This document shows, piece after piece, positions 30,209 to 40,910 of a DNA stretch of 64,000 nucleotides. Numbering within the stretch: position 1 is the first letter of the stretch; the number at the start of each line of letters is the position of its first letter. Location: positions 186,001 through 250,000 of the forward strand of contig JAUOPI010000001.1 of the NCBI GenBank assembly GCA_030546905.1. Reading direction: 5' to 3'. The position numbers and the translations under genes are program-made. This DNA is from Granulosicoccaceae sp. 1_MG-2023 (GTDB lineage: Bacteria > Pseudomonadota > Gammaproteobacteria > Granulosicoccales > Granulosicoccaceae). A model generated the notes under the pieces. The model was not told the DNA's origin and did no database searches. It was given only the letters and a program-made list of their open reading frames with translations.

Positions 30209-31543
30209 TTATTTGCCGATACAGAAACTGGAAAAAATCCGGTCAAGCAGATCTTCGTGATCAAACTCACCGGTGATCTCACTCAGGTTTTCCTGAGCAT
30301 AGCGCAACTCTTCGGCACAGAGTTCGCCGGCGCCATCATTGTTCAGATGCGCCAATGCCAGCGCCACATGTTCATCGGCACGGGTCAGTGCATCAAGATG
30401 ACGGCGCCGGGCGATAAACGTCCCTTCGGTGCCCGAATCAAATCCCATGGATTTTTTCAGGTGTTCACGTAGCAGATCCAGGCCTGCTCCGGTTTTCGCC
30501 GACAGAAAGATGCGTGCGCCCTCTTCTGTCTGCTCGATGGCAGGCCCGTCACCGCTGAGATCGATCTTGTTAAAGACATAATCGACCGGCTGTTGTTCCG
30601 CCGCCCAGGCCGGGCGCGCGGCGGGGGCTTTGCTCGCCTGCACCATCAGAATCCGGTCAGCATCGGCGATCTGCTGATAGGCGCGTCTTATTCCTTCCTG
30701 TTCCACCGGGTCATCGCTTTCACGCAAGCCCGCAGTATCGATGATATGCAACGGCATCCCATCGATATGAATCTGTTCCGAAAGCACGTCCCGGGTGGTG
30801 CCGGGAATGTCGGTGACGATGGCGCTATCGCTACCGGTCAGCGCGTTGAGCAGGCTGGATTTACCCACATTCGGTTCGCCGGCAATCACCACTTTCATGC
30901 CATCACGCAGGATGCTGCCCTGACGGGCGGCAGCAAAAATGCGGCGGAATCCGGCAGTCAGTTCGCGGGTGCGTGTTTGCAGCTCGTCGGAAGCGAGGAA
31001 ATCGATATCTTCATCGGTGAAATCGAGTGCCGATTCCACATAGACACGCAGCTCGATCAGTTGCGCCTGCAAGGTCTGAATACCGCAGGAAAACTCCCCT
31101 TGCAGGGATCTTACGGCAGCACGTGCGGCTTGCTCGCTGCCCGATTCGATCAGATCCGCAACCGCCTCAGCCTGAGCCAGGTCGAGTTTGTCATTCAAAA
31201 ACGCCCGCTCAGTGAACTCACCGGGACGCGCGGCGCGACAGCCCAGCTCCAACGCTCGCTTGAGAAGCAGATCAAGCACCACCGGCCCGCCGTGTCCCTG
31301 CAGCTCAAGGACATCTTCGCCGGTATAGGAATGCGGTCCGGCAAAATATAAGGCCAGCCCTTCATCGAGGACACCGCCCTGCCCGTCCAAAAACGGACAA
31401 AAATGCGCATAGCGCGGACGCGGCAAATCGCCCGTGATAGCACGGGCGATTTCCTGACTACGCGCTCCGCTGATGCGGACGATGCCGACGCCGCCACGAC
31501 CGGGCGGCGTGGCTATGGCCGCGATAGTGTCGCCGACGGACAT
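30209..31543 (-). CDS. mnmE: tRNA modification GTPase MnmE
   Basis: A 444-residue potassium-dependent GTPase partner of MnmG. The N-terminal folate-binding domain ([39 protein letters not shown]) is followed by a helical domain with the embedded G domain ([35 protein letters not shown]). The C-terminal CIGK supplies the cysteine motif. Length is normal. Confidence 0.97.
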   Translation of the reverse strand: MSVGDTIAAIATPPGRGGVGIVRISGARSQEIARAITGDLPRPRYAHFCPFLDGQGGVLDEGLALYFAGPHSYTGEDVLELQGHGGPVVLDLLLKRALELGCRAARPGEFTERAFLNDKLDLAQAEAVADLIESGSEQAARAAVRSLQGEFSCGIQTLQAQLIELRVYVESALDFTDEDIDFLASDELQTRTRELTAGFRRIFAAARQGSILRDGMKVVIAGEPNVGKSSLLNALTGSDSAIVTDIPGTTRDVLSEQIHIDGMPLHIIDTAGLRESDDPVEQEGIRRAYQQIADADRILMVQASKAPAARPAWAAEQQPVDYVFNKIDLSGDGPAIEQTEEGARIFLSAKTGAGLDLLREHLKKSMGFDSGTEGTFIARRRHLDALTRADEHVALALAHLNNDGAGELCAEELRYAQENLSEITGEFDHEDLLDRIFSSFCIGK

Positions 31544-31558
31544 AGGCGCGCCAAACCT

Positions 31559-33196
31559 CTAGTCAGTGCCGATAACGTGCCGTGTGATATACCACTGTTG
31601 CAGAATCGACAGTGAGTTATTCACAACCCAGTACAACACCAGCCCCGCCGGGAAAAAGGCGAAGAACACAGTGAAGACCACCGGCAGGAAGGTAAACATT
31701 TTCTGCTGGATCGGGTCGATCGGCGCGGGATTGAGTTTCTGCTGGGTGAACATGGTAATGCCCATGATGACCGGCAGAATAAAATACGGATCGCGGATCG
31801 ACATATCTTTTATCCACAGAATCCAGGGCGCCTGACGCAATTCGACACTCTCGAGCAATACCCAGTACAGCGCGATAAACACCGGAATCTGTACCAGCAT
31901 CGGCAGGCAGCCGCCGAGCGGATTGACCTTCTCTTCTTTATAGAGCTTCATGGTCGCTTCGCCGATCTTCTGGCGGTCGTCACCATACTTCTCTTTCAGC
32001 GCCTGCATTTTCGGTTGCAGCTTGCGCATCCGCGCCATGGACTTATAGCTGGCCTCGGACAACTTGTAGAACATGCCTTTGATCAGCATGGTCAGCAGAA
32101 TAATTGACCAGCCCCAGTTGCCGACAAAGCTGTGGATTTTTTTCAGCAGCCAGAAGATCGGGTTCGCCAACACAGTCAGCCAACCGAAATCGACAGTCAG
32201 TTTGAGATTGTGCGCGGCCGCTTCGAGGCGTTCCTGATCTTTCGGGCCGACGTAAAATTCGCTGACAAACTCGGTAGCATCGCCGGCATTGACCGTGCGG
32301 CTGTCGCTGTACATCCCGATGATATAGCGCTTGGGAAAACTCAGCGCTTTGGTGTAGAAGGTGTTGGCCTGATCTTCCTGCGGAATCACCGCACCGACAA
32401 AGTAGTGCTGCATCATCGCAACCCAACCACCGGTGACGGTCTGATTCAGATCACTCTCTTCAAAGTCACCGAAGTCGACCTTGGTGTAAGGCTCATCAGC
32501 CGTGCTGACCACACCACCGATAAAGGTGTAGATAAAGCTTTGCTTTTCATCATCGGTCACTTCTTTACGCTGCAGCTGACGGTATTGATTCACAACGACC
32601 GGCTCACCACTGCCGTTTTGCAGCGCCTGCTCAACCTGCACTTCATAGCTGTCGCGTTTAAAGACCAGCGTTTTTGTCACGCTGATGCCGTCCTCACCCT
32701 GCCAGGTCAGCGGGATCCGCAACTCGTTCTGACCGTCGGCCATTACATAGTTGTCGGCTTCAGCCTGAAACATCGCCTGGTGTGTCGGCGCATTTCCGCC
32801 GGCACTCTGCAAGCCGGACTGGGCCACGAAAAATTTGGCCGGCTCATCACTCATCAGAACAAACGGTTCATCCGGTTTATCCACAGCAACCGGATAGTCT
32901 TTCAGCGCCACATGCGTGAGCGTTCCACCGCGGGTATCAATCTCGGCGACCAGCAGGTCGGTTTCGACGCGGATTTTCTGACCGGCCGGTTGAATCGCGG
33001 TGCCCGGTGCTTGCGGCGTCCCCGGTACGGATGCGGCAGGCGCACCCGCTGCAACATCAGCGGCAGCCGGATTGACGGCATCACTCTGCGTGGCCTGAAC
33101 AGCCAGCTGCGGATTACTTTGAATCTGCCAGTTCTGCCAGAGAATAAGGAGAATAAAGCCCAGGGCCGCGTAAAGAAGAACTCGTTGGTTATCCAT
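31559..33196 (-). CDS. yidC: Membrane protein insertase YidC
   Basis: A 545-residue inner-membrane insertase. The start chosen is ATG 33196 (MDNQRVLLYAALGFILLILWQNWQ), which gives the N-terminal span typical of Gram-negative YidC. A frame to 33247 would add 17 residues overlapping yidD. A large periplasmic beta domain (about residues 60-340) precedes five core spans including MLIKGMFYKLSEASYKSMARMRKLQPKM and NPLGGCLPMLVQIPVFIALYWVL. It inserts proteins such as subunit c, encoded in the same window. Confidence 0.96.
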   Translation of the reverse strand: MDNQRVLLYAALGFILLILWQNWQIQSNPQLAVQATQSDAVNPAAADVAAGAPAASVPGTPQAPGTAIQPAGQKIRVETDLLVAEIDTRGGTLTHVALKDYPVAVDKPDEPFVLMSDEPAKFFVAQSGLQSAGGNAPTHQAMFQAEADNYVMADGQNELRIPLTWQGEDGISVTKTLVFKRDSYEVQVEQALQNGSGEPVVVNQYRQLQRKEVTDDEKQSFIYTFIGGVVSTADEPYTKVDFGDFEESDLNQTVTGGWVAMMQHYFVGAVIPQEDQANTFYTKALSFPKRYIIGMYSDSRTVNAGDATEFVSEFYVGPKDQERLEAAAHNLKLTVDFGWLTVLANPIFWLLKKIHSFVGNWGWSIILLTMLIKGMFYKLSEASYKSMARMRKLQPKMQALKEKYGDDRQKIGEATMKLYKEEKVNPLGGCLPMLVQIPVFIALYWVLLESVELRQAPWILWIKDMSIRDPYFILPVIMGITMFTQQKLNPAPIDPIQQKMFTFLPVVFTVFFAFFPAGLVLYWVVNNSLSILQQWYITRHVIGTD

Positions 33197-33206
33197 GAAT
33201 GACCGA

Positions 33207-33434
33207 TCAGTTTTTGTCGTTTGAATGAGGAACGGGATCGTAACCACCGGGGTGGAACGGATGGCAGCGTGACAGTCGCCTAATTCCCATCAGGAGACCG
33301 CGAAGTGTACCGTGTTGCCGGACGGCTTCAAGCGTGTATTGAGAACAGGAAGGCTCGAATCGGCAGTGCGGCGGAAACATCGGACTGACGAAACGCCGGT
33401 AGAAGCGGATACTCGATAAGACTAGTTTTTGCAT
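33207..33434 (-). CDS. yidD: Membrane protein insertion efficiency factor YidD
   Basis: A 75-residue small membrane-associated protein with the invariant [19 protein letters not shown] and [18 protein letters not shown]. It overlaps the end of rnpA by 13 bases and ends 10 bases before yidC, the standard order. It assists YidC-dependent insertion. Confidence 0.94.
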   Translation of the reverse strand: MQKLVLSSIRFYRRFVSPMFPPHCRFEPSCSQYTLEAVRQHGTLRGLLMGIRRLSRCHPFHPGGYDPVPHSNDKN

Positions 33435-33796
33435 CGCGATGCCATCTTCTTCCAGAGGCGCTGAAGGCTCCGGTGCAATTGGCGGTTATCGGCATCAGCG
33501 CAGCCGCGTCTGGCCATAATAACGATGTCAACGACCGGCATGTCCTGCCGGTGCGTCCGGAACGATTCACGGACAAGACGTTTAATCCGGCTGCGATCCA
33601 CTGAACGCGGTACGCTCTTTTTGGCAATGGCTAACCCCAGTCGCGGGGTTTCGCCTTGCGGCTGCTGCCGGAACAGCACGGTGAACCATTGATCGGCCAC
33701 CCGCTGGTTCCCGGAAAAAACTTCCCGGTATTGTGCAGACTTGGTCAGTCTGCGATGCCGCTCAAAACGGCGAGTGTCCGACACCTTTGTTTCCAT
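33422..33796 (-). CDS. rnpA: Ribonuclease P protein component
   Basis: A 124-residue basic protein. [48 protein letters not shown] (the RNR motif region binding the RNA subunit) and [11 protein letters not shown] are diagnostic. With the RNase P RNA it matures tRNA 5' ends. It follows rpmH by 39 bases. Confidence 0.95.
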   Translation of the reverse strand: METKVSDTRRFERHRRLTKSAQYREVFSGNQRVADQWFTVLFRQQPQGETPRLGLAIAKKSVPRSVDRSRIKRLVRESFRTHRQDMPVVDIVIMARRGCADADNRQLHRSLQRLWKKMASRCKN

Positions 33797-33835
33797 AGAA
33801 TGACAACAGGCGCCGGATGCGCGCGATCAGATTGA

Positions 33836-33970
33836 TCAGGCGCTCAGACGTGCGCGGCCTTTACGACGGCGTGCGTTGATAACAGCACGACCACTGCGGG
33901 TCGCCATGCGGGCGCGAAAGCCGTGAGTACGGGCACGTTTAATGACGCTGGGCTGAAATGTACGTTTCAT
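33836..33970 (-). CDS. rpmH: 50S ribosomal protein L34
   Basis: A 44-residue, very basic protein, [20 protein letters not shown] followed by [24 protein letters not shown] in continuation. It is a full match to L34. It begins the leftward rpmH-rnpA-yidD-yidC unit, divergent from dnaA, with a near-consensus promoter upstream. Confidence 0.97.
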   Translation of the reverse strand: MKRTFQPSVIKRARTHGFRARMATRSGRAVINARRRKGRARLSA

Positions 33971-34027
33971 GGGTTATCCGTTTCTTGGAGCAACAGTGGC
34001 CAAAGCCACGGGGAAAACAAACCGCGC

Positions 34028-34057
34028 ATATTAGAGAAGTCAGATACGCCTTGTCAA
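34028..34057 (-). promoter_or_regulatory. rpmH promoter
   Basis: Minus strand: consensus TTGACA (34057-34052), an 18-base spacer, then TAATAT (34033-34028). It lies beside the DnaA box at 34067-34075, so DnaA binding could affect it. Confidence 0.75.
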
Positions 34058-34066
34058 ATATTATAT

Positions 34067-34096
34067 TTATCCACCGATTGAACAGCCTGTGGATAA
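34067..34096. promoter_or_regulatory. Two facing DnaA boxes upstream of dnaA
   Basis: TTATCCACC (34067-34075) and TGTGGATAA (34088-34096, a perfect consensus box on the opposite strand), next to an AT-rich tract (34056-34070). They are suited to DnaA autoregulation or to being one arm of a split origin. Confidence 0.75.
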
Positions 34097-34273
34097 CTTG
34101 TTCGCTTCAGAGTAAACTTGCCTTCCTGTTCCGCTTCGGCGGAAGAGTCCTCATCCGGTGACTTAATGGTTACCTTGTGCGCCGGAGGTCTCCCGTTACA
34201 TTGCACTGTCAGTGGCAGCGATAGGGTGACCAATCTCGTTTTAACCTCCAGAAACTCCGACGGAGAATGTTCC

Positions 34274-35710
34274 TTGGCCTCTGATATCTGGTCTCGCTGC
34301 CTGTCCCAATTAGAGAACGAACTCAGTTCTCAGCAACTCAACACCTGGATCCGCTGTCTGCAAATCGAGGAAACCGGCGACAGCCTGCGCCTGTATGCGC
34401 CCAATCGCTTTGTAAAGGACTGGATCAAAGAAAACTATCTGGCGCGTATTGAAGAACTTTCACAGGCGCTGGCCCAACCGGACATGATTAATGTCACGCT
34501 GGAGATCGGCAGCAAACCGGCCAGTCAGTCGCTGGATGCGCCCGCGGCCGCTACTGAATCACCGGCCCCGGCCAACGCCGCCCCGACACGGGGCAGCAGC
34601 TATTCCGGCAAGAGCGGTGGCGGTGCGGTTTCAGGTGATGTGCTGAGCGCACCTATTAAAGATGTGTCAGCGACCGAAAACCGGCCTGTGCATCACAACC
34701 TTAACCGCACCTTTACCTTCGACACTTACGTAGAAGGCAAATCCAACCAGTTGGGCAGGGCGGCCGCGATGCAGATTGCCGAAAATCCGGGCACCGCTTA
34801 CAACCCACTCTTTATATATGGTGGGGTAGGGCTGGGTAAGACACATCTTATGCAGGCGGTAGGCAATATGATGCTGGAGAAGAATCCACAGGCCCGTGTC
34901 GTCTATCTGCATTCGGAAAGCTATGTACGCGAGATGATCAACGCGCTGCGTGGACGCACTATTAATGAGTTCAAGCACTACTACCGGGGCCTGGATGCCC
35001 TGCTCATTGACGATATCCAGTTTTTTGCCGGCAAAGAGCAGTCTCAGGAAGAGTTTTTCCACAACTTTAATGCCTTGCTTGAAGGTAAACAGCAGATCAT
35101 TCTGACCTGTGACCGCTATCCGAAAGAGGTCGACGGCCTCGAAGACCGCCTCAAATCGCGTTTTGGCTGGGGTCTGACCGTGGCCATAGAGCCGCCGGAG
35201 CTGGAAACACGGGTTGCGATTCTGCAGACAAAGGCCGAGCAGGCCAAAGTGGATCTGCCCAGCGAGGTCGGTTTTTTCATCGCCAAACGCATCCGTAGTA
35301 ATGTCCGTGAGCTCGAAGGGGCGCTCAAGCGGGTGCTGGCCAATGCCCAGTTTACCGGCTCGCCGATAACCCTGGACTTCGCCAAGAATGCGCTGCGCGA
35401 CCTGATAGCCGTGCAAGAGAAGCTCGTTACCATCGAGAACATCCAGAAAACCGTCGCCGAATACTTTAAAGTGCGGGTGGCAGATCTTCTCTCCAAGCGT
35501 CGTAGCCGTTCCATTGCGCGACCGCGGCAGATTGCCATGAGCCTGGCCAAAGAATTAACCAACCGAAGCCTGCCGGAAATCGGCGATGCGTTCGGTGGCA
35601 GGGATCATACGACCGTCCTTCACGCATGTCGGAAGATTGCAGAATTGCGTCAGACGGATAACAAAGTGGACGAGGATTACAAAAATATCCTCAGAATTCT
35701 GTCCAGTTAA
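34274..35710 (+). CDS. dnaA: Chromosomal replication initiator DnaA
   Basis: A 478-residue AAA+ initiator. The start chosen is TTG 34274 (reads [20 protein letters not shown] after the initiator), with GGAG eight bases upstream. An ATG at 34118 would add 52 unrelated residues. Domain I spans about 1-90. A low-complexity linker rich in Pro, Ala, Ser and Gly follows. The AAA+ domain has Walker A GGVGLGKT (about 183-190) and Walker [11 protein letters not shown]. Domain IV carries the box-reading signature [15 protein letters not shown]. It binds the boxes on both sides of its own gene. Confidence 0.96.
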   Translation: MASDIWSRCLSQLENELSSQQLNTWIRCLQIEETGDSLRLYAPNRFVKDWIKENYLARIEELSQALAQPDMINVTLEIGSKPASQSLDAPAAATESPAPANAAPTRGSSYSGKSGGGAVSGDVLSAPIKDVSATENRPVHHNLNRTFTFDTYVEGKSNQLGRAAAMQIAENPGTAYNPLFIYGGVGLGKTHLMQAVGNMMLEKNPQARVVYLHSESYVREMINALRGRTINEFKHYYRGLDALLIDDIQFFAGKEQSQEEFFHNFNALLEGKQQIILTCDRYPKEVDGLEDRLKSRFGWGLTVAIEPPELETRVAILQTKAEQAKVDLPSEVGFFIAKRIRSNVRELEGALKRVLANAQFTGSPITLDFAKNALRDLIAVQEKLVTIENIQKTVAEYFKVRVADLLSKRRSRSIARPRQIAMSLAKELTNRSLPEIGDAFGGRDHTTVLHACRKIAELRQTDNKVDEDYKNILRILSS

Positions 35711-35945
35711 ATCCTGTGGATAAGCAGGTGTGTAGAAGCAGGGATAAAGTCGTGGATAACTTAAGCGGCCTGTTTACCCACATTTCACGCACAGTTATCC
35801 GCGGGTTCGTACGCTAGTTTTTCAGAAGTTATTCATTCTGTAAGACGTTGAAAAGAAAGGGGAAATAAGCCTTATCCACAGAAATGGGTGTTGCTTATTA
35901 TCACTACTATTAAACTTCTTTAAATATATAAATATTATTTCTGTT
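35711..35945. other. Candidate oriC between dnaA and dnaN
   Basis: Four DnaA-box-like sites lie in 166 bases: TGTGGATAA (35715-35723), CGTGGATAA (35751-35759), TTATCCGCG (35795-35803) and TTATCCACA (35872-35880). They are followed by a strongly AT-rich tract (about 35886-35942) that could unwind. Genes on both sides mostly point away from here. The flanking genes dnaA and dnaN are the commonest bacterial origin context. Confidence 0.78.
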
Positions 35946-37046
35946 ATGAAGATCAGCCTACAGAGAGAGACCATCGTCGCATCGTTGCAGAACATCATCG
36001 GTGCAGTGGAAAAACGTCAGACCATTCCGGTACTCGGGAATGTTTTGCTTGTCGCCAAAGAAGGATCTCTTCTGATGGCAGCAACGGACACGGAAATCGA
36101 ACTGCAAGCCAGTATCGAGGCTTCTGTTGATGAACCCGGTGAGATCACCGTACCCGGCAGGAAATTGCTGGATATCTGTAAAGCCTTACCTGATGAGTCG
36201 GTTATTCGCTTTGATCTGGATGACCAGCGCATGCGTATTACCAGCGGGCGTAGTCGGTTTTTGGTCACTACCTTGCCGGCACGGGATTTCCCCTTGTCCG
36301 ATAGCAGCAACGAAGGTGTTGCCATCGAGGTACCTGCCAATTTGCTCTCAGATGCGATTCGCAGAACATCCTTCTCCATGGCCGTACAGGATGTACGGTT
36401 TTACCTCAACGGTTTGTTGCTCGAATTGTCCAACCAGGCACTGCGGGCAGTGGCCACTGATGGTCACCGTTTGGCGTTTTCCACAGCCGAGATCGAAGCC
36501 TCGCTGGATGAACCGATACGTAGCATTATTCCCCGCAAGAGTGTGATGGAACTCGGGCGTTTGATTCCGTCCGGTGATGAAAGCATTACCCTATGGGTTT
36601 CAGCACTGCGTCTGCGGGTTCAGCTCGGCAACGTCACCATGACGACCAAGTTGATCGACGGCCGTTTCCCCGATTACAACCGGGTGATTCCGGTCGACTG
36701 CGATAAATCGCTGGTAATCGACAAAGCACTGTTGGTTCAAACGCTGTCGCGCGCGTCGATTTTGTCCAACGAGAAATACCGCGGTATCCGGATGAAGTTC
36801 GAAGCCGGTCGTCTGCAGGTGTCCACCAACAACCCGGACCACGAAGAAGCGACCGATGAGTTGGAAATCAGCTACGACGCCGAGCCCATCGAAATTGGGT
36901 TTAACGTAGGCTATCTGCTCGATGCGTTTAACCGCATTGAGACCGAAAATGTCCGTTTGCTGCTGAAAGACGGCAATAGCAGTTGCCTGGTGATGCCGCT
37001 TGATTCGGATGATGTGAAATACGTCGTGATGCCGATGCGTCTCTAG
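35946..37046 (+). CDS. dnaN: DNA polymerase III beta sliding clamp
   Basis: A 366-residue clamp: MKISLQRETIVASLQNIIGAVEKRQTIPVLGNVLL start, central SFSMAVQDVRFYLNGLLLEL, and the C-terminal CLVMPLDSDDVKYVVMPMRL that ends all gammaproteobacterial clamps. It forms the dimeric ring tethering polymerase to DNA. Its leader is the AT-rich part of the oriC candidate. Confidence 0.98.
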   Translation: MKISLQRETIVASLQNIIGAVEKRQTIPVLGNVLLVAKEGSLLMAATDTEIELQASIEASVDEPGEITVPGRKLLDICKALPDESVIRFDLDDQRMRITSGRSRFLVTTLPARDFPLSDSSNEGVAIEVPANLLSDAIRRTSFSMAVQDVRFYLNGLLLELSNQALRAVATDGHRLAFSTAEIEASLDEPIRSIIPRKSVMELGRLIPSGDESITLWVSALRLRVQLGNVTMTTKLIDGRFPDYNRVIPVDCDKSLVIDKALLVQTLSRASILSNEKYRGIRMKFEAGRLQVSTNNPDHEEATDELEISYDAEPIEIGFNVGYLLDAFNRIETENVRLLLKDGNSSCLVMPLDSDDVKYVVMPMRL

Positions 37047-37069
37047 GGCGAACCGGATAGTTTTGCCTC

Positions 37070-38164
37070 TTGTATTTCTCACATATCGAAATCCGTTCTC
37101 TACGGAACATAACGCAGTCCACTCTGGACTGCGTTCCTGCCATTAATTTCATATTCGGTGCTAACGGCGCCGGCAAGACTGCAATCCTCGAAGCAATTTA
37201 CCTGCTTGGTAGCGGTCGTTCCTTCCGTACCCATTACGCCAAAGAATTGATCAAAGATTCCGCTGACGAGCTGATTGTTCGGGCGCGGTTTTCGAAAGAG
37301 GGCGGTACTGAACATCAGGCTGCGGTATTGCGTAATCGTCGGGGTGATATCCGTATTCGCCTGGACCACGAGGATCTTCGCAGCACCGGTGAGTTGGCGC
37401 GCCTTATCCCGTTGATGGTCATACATCCCGGTATGCATGAATTGATTCTGGGTGGTCCGGGTCAACGGCGGCGTTTTCTCGATTGGGGATTGTTTCACGT
37501 GGAACAAGGTTTTTTCGCTGTTTGGAAAAACTACAACCACGCGTTGGAACAACGAAACGCCTTGCTGAAAAAGGGCGGTCAGGATTCATCGATCCAAGCC
37601 TGGACGGATGCTCTGACCGAGTACGGCGACCGGCTGACGGCACAACGGCAAGGCTTTGTTGAAAGTCTGTGCGAACGAATGCGCTACTGGTGTGAATTTT
37701 TTAACGTCGGAGGCGAGGTTTCGGTCGAGTACCGACGTGGCTGGGACAAACAACATTCGCTTGCCGAAGCGCTTGCACATTCCTTACCCCAATGTGTGCG
37801 ATACCGCACAACCACAGTTGGTCCGCACCGGGCTGATCTCAAAATTTTACTGGAAGGTACACCCGCAAAATCACGCGCTTCGCGTGGGCAGATGAAGATG
37901 TTGATTTACGCGATGGTCTTCGCGCAGCTGGATCTTCACCGGGAACTGACCGGTGAACATGCTTGCTTGTTGTGCGACGACCCGGTTGCTGAGCTTGATG
38001 TGAACCATCAAACCCGATTGGTGGAAGCTATTCGGCAAACCGGTGTCCAGGCCTTTCTAACCGGGGTTGAGTTTCCGCATCTTCCGACCGATCCGCGTGA
38101 CGCCAGATTTCATCTCGAAGAGGGCGAATGTATTTCTGACGGCCCACCAATCGCGAGCAAATAG
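37070..38164 (+). CDS. recF: DNA replication/repair protein RecF
   Basis: A 364-residue SMC-like ATPase. The only plausible start is TTG 37070 (YFSHIEIRSLRNITQ). Walker A is FGANGAGKTAILEAIYLLG (about residues 28-46). Signature and Walker B regions are SRASRGQMKMLIYAMVFAQ and CLLCDDPVAELD. It loads RecA at gaps. The gene contains a parS-like palindrome at 37491-37506 within the FHVEQG codons, and ends 21 bases before a hairpin built around another parS site. Confidence 0.95.
   Translation: MYFSHIEIRSLRNITQSTLDCVPAINFIFGANGAGKTAILEAIYLLGSGRSFRTHYAKELIKDSADELIVRARFSKEGGTEHQAAVLRNRRGDIRIRLDHEDLRSTGELARLIPLMVIHPGMHELILGGPGQRRRFLDWGLFHVEQGFFAVWKNYNHALEQRNALLKKGGQDSSIQAWTDALTEYGDRLTAQRQGFVESLCERMRYWCEFFNVGGEVSVEYRRGWDKQHSLAEALAHSLPQCVRYRTTTVGPHRADLKILLEGTPAKSRASRGQMKMLIYAMVFAQLDLHRELTGEHACLLCDDPVAELDVNHQTRLVEAIRQTGVQAFLTGVEFPHLPTDPRDARFHLEEGECISDGPPIASK
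37491..37506. promoter_or_regulatory. parS site 1 (within recF)
   Basis: TGTTTCACGTGGAACA: one mismatch from the 16-base parS palindrome, lying in coding sequence. Confidence 0.85.
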
Positions 38165-38185
38165 TAAGCTGATGGAATGATTAGC

Positions 38186-38219
38186 AGCCCGATGTTTCAC
38201 GTGAAACATCGGGCTTTTG
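38186..38219 (+). terminator. recF terminator hairpin with embedded parS site 2
   Basis: A perfect 30-base palindrome (38186-38215) whose centre, 38193-38208, is TGTTTCACGTGAAACA. The outer arms AGCCCGA and TCGGGCT extend the dyad, and TTTT follows. It has the form of an intrinsic terminator 21 bases past the recF stop, as well as being a consensus ParB site. Confidence 0.8.
38193..38208. promoter_or_regulatory. parS site 2
   Basis: TGTTTCACGTGAAACA, a perfect match to the consensus ParB-binding palindrome. Confidence 0.95.
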
Positions 38220-38593
38220 TTTGCCTGAGTAGTTTTGTTTGAGACGCAGGGCCTGGAACCTTGGGCGATGTGCTGAGTGATCGATTGTCACTGTGCAAAA
38301 TCTTTTGCACTCAAGAGCAACCCAAGTGCTTTGTCGCGGTGGCTGCCGTGGGTCGGAGCTTCGCTGATTTTGTGTAGCGCAGCCGGTTTAACCTCGCAGT
38401 ACGCAAAGGTACTCCAGCTGAACAAATTCGATAACCGGGTATTGCATTGCGGCACGGCTAAGACGTTTCGTCGTCGAACGTGAACCAACATCAACGCTGT
38501 AATGCTTGGAAACTCGGACGCCACACGGTATTGCGGGGTTTCGCAAAAGTGGCGAAGTAACTTAGCGTGCACGTACGACACGCGATGTATCTT

Positions 38594-38624
38594 GGGAAAC
38601 GGGAAACGGGAAACGGGAAACGGG
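38594..38624. repeat. Tandem heptamer repeat
   Basis: Four exact copies of GGGAAAC followed by GGG. The unit length is not a multiple of three and the repeat lies in the gene-free segment. Confidence 0.9.
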
Positions 38625-39367
38625 CTCGAATTGCCACCGTTTCACTTGGCAGCAATGTCAGTACCGGGTTTCTTTCGCTGGTTGGGAAAGTCTGTTTGTT
38701 CTCGTGGCTTTGTATGACCAGCCAGTCTTTTCCTGTATTGACCGGTGATGCTACCCGTGTTTTCCCCTTATCCACCGGGCGCTAGTGTCTCCCAGGGCAG
38801 GGGAGTGGCACCTCAATCGGTTCCCAAGTTCGGCCTGTGTATAAGTTACGTTTGCGCTCCGGGAACTACCTAAAAAACACAACATTTCGGCGAATCGAGG
38901 AAACCTGCTGCTAGTTATCCTGGATGCCACCGAAAGTGTTGGGTAAGTAGCTCCGTACCCGGCACGGTCGGGGAGATTAATCCCTTAGGTGTTTCCAAGG
39001 TGACGTGCGCTTGTCGGGGGGCCAGAGATAGTTCTGTCGCCTTCGCTACCATTCTCCAATGCGCGCCGTTGCTCAGAGTTATCCACCGCTTGCCGTTCTT
39101 CTGGCATCTTCCTGGCCGGCCAGCCTGTTTGCGGGAAATTGGTGACTGGATGCAGATATGACGCGGTTACCGTCAGCGCTGCTTGTCGGGGCGCTAGTTG
39201 TTTTGCTTGATCCTGGGCCAATGATATGCGGTAGTTTCTGTTGCCAGCTTTGGCTCGTGTCCGACGCTGTTTAGCTCGCGATAAGACTGTTTCAGCCACA
39301 AACCTACACGTACGCCCGGCGTGTCCGTAACGATGGCTTACGCTATTCGCCGTGAATCATGCTGTTG

Positions 39368-39383
39368 TGTTTCACGTGAAACA
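39368..39383. promoter_or_regulatory. parS site 3
   Basis: TGTTTCACGTGAAACA, perfect consensus. Confidence 0.95.
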
Positions 39384-39923
39384 GGTGGCAGTGTCTGCCG
39401 ATGTACGGCGAAATCGCGGTTAGTTTTGCGACGTCTTGTGACTTCTCTCAGCGTTGCCAGAAATTGGCTGTACTTCGTTTAGGTTAAGTGGGCAGTCTTG
39501 CCAACTAGCTAGGACGAACTGCTTTTAGGCTACGGACCAGTCCCGGGTCATAACTTCGATGCACTGGTTTCGCGGCGCGCGCTGCAATCAACCGCGCGTT
39601 TGTCCATTGGTGGTCATACACACCGTTAGCTTGATGTTCCGATAGGTACCGTTAGCGCGTTTCGCCCTCCGGCGAACCGCTTTTGCTCGGGGGCCGGGTT
39701 ATCCGTCTTGCACCGTCGGCAGAGGCCCTTCGGTCGCGCATTCTGGCTGCGCGCTTCTGACGGTTGTTCATACGCAAGGGGCACCGGCTGGAGGACCAAG
39801 TTTATTTCGGGAAGGTAGTCACCGCTGCTGCACTAGCACTGATGCTGCTGGCTCTTCAGCTCTGCGTACCGTACAGATGATAGCTGGGTCAACTTCAGCT
39901 AACCGCCATGCATCCTGTGGTTT

Positions 39924-39939
39924 TGTTTCACGTGAAACA
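39924..39939. promoter_or_regulatory. parS site 4
   Basis: TGTTTCACGTGAAACA, perfect consensus. Confidence 0.95.
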
Positions 39940-40910
39940 CGGCATCGCTAATTCCGGCGCACGGCCAGTCTGTACGTAGCCGGCATAAACGCTTCCCAAG
40001 CTATGCCGCCACTTTCGCTAATCGCCCTGCGTGGGGCTTAACAGGTTCCAACTGCGGTTGTTTGCCGGACCTTGCGTTGTCCGTATGTCGGTTTTTTTGA
40101 TAGCCACCGGACCTGGCCGGGCGGGGGGCGGATTGCGGGCATTTGGGGTACGGGCGCTGTGGTTCCCCTGCATGTAGCTTCGTTTGTTTTTGAACCGTTT
40201 GGTGGTTGCGTTGCTTTGATGCTGTATCTGACGCTACGCGCGTCGATGGTTTTCCGCAGCCGTTCTCGGCCCCTTCAACGATGATTGGTTGTTCCGCGGT
40301 GTAACCAAGCCATAACGCTTGCCGGATTTCTAAATAGGCTGACAGCCAAGTGGGATACGTGAATTTGAGTCGAGTGCTCGGCATGGATTTTTTCATACTC
40401 ACCAGTGGCAAGTTTCCAGTCTTCGTTTCGTACAGTTTGTCACTGAGTTGCTGATGTTTAGTTTTGAGTCGGGGAGGATGCAGCTTCAGCGGTGAGCAAA
40501 ACCGTGTGTTGTGTTTTCGATCGTGCGGGAGTTAGGCGCGACTTTGCCGTATCTGATCTCGTCGTTGCCCGGTTTAATCCGTCGTCCCGGTTCCAATCTC
40601 ATTGACGGTTCGGTGTCTTCGCGCATTGGGTCTGAGTCCTCGGGGGATGAGCTCCGGCTCCGCCTCAGCATCGATTCCGCACGTTGCGCTCGTACGTGCA
40701 CGGCCTTAGCTGGGAAGGTTGTGGGCAGTGGCCAGCCATCACTGCTGAAAGCTGTCCGTGGGCTTGGTGCGATCAGGATGTAACGCCGCAGTTCCTGTGC
40801 CGGGTTGTCGTCTGGTAAATCCCGCCGCATGCGGTTTAAATTCCGCACAGTCCGAATCCCGAGTAGTTCTTTTACGGTTTAGTTTCCCGGGCTCTTCAGA
40901 ACGCTGACGA

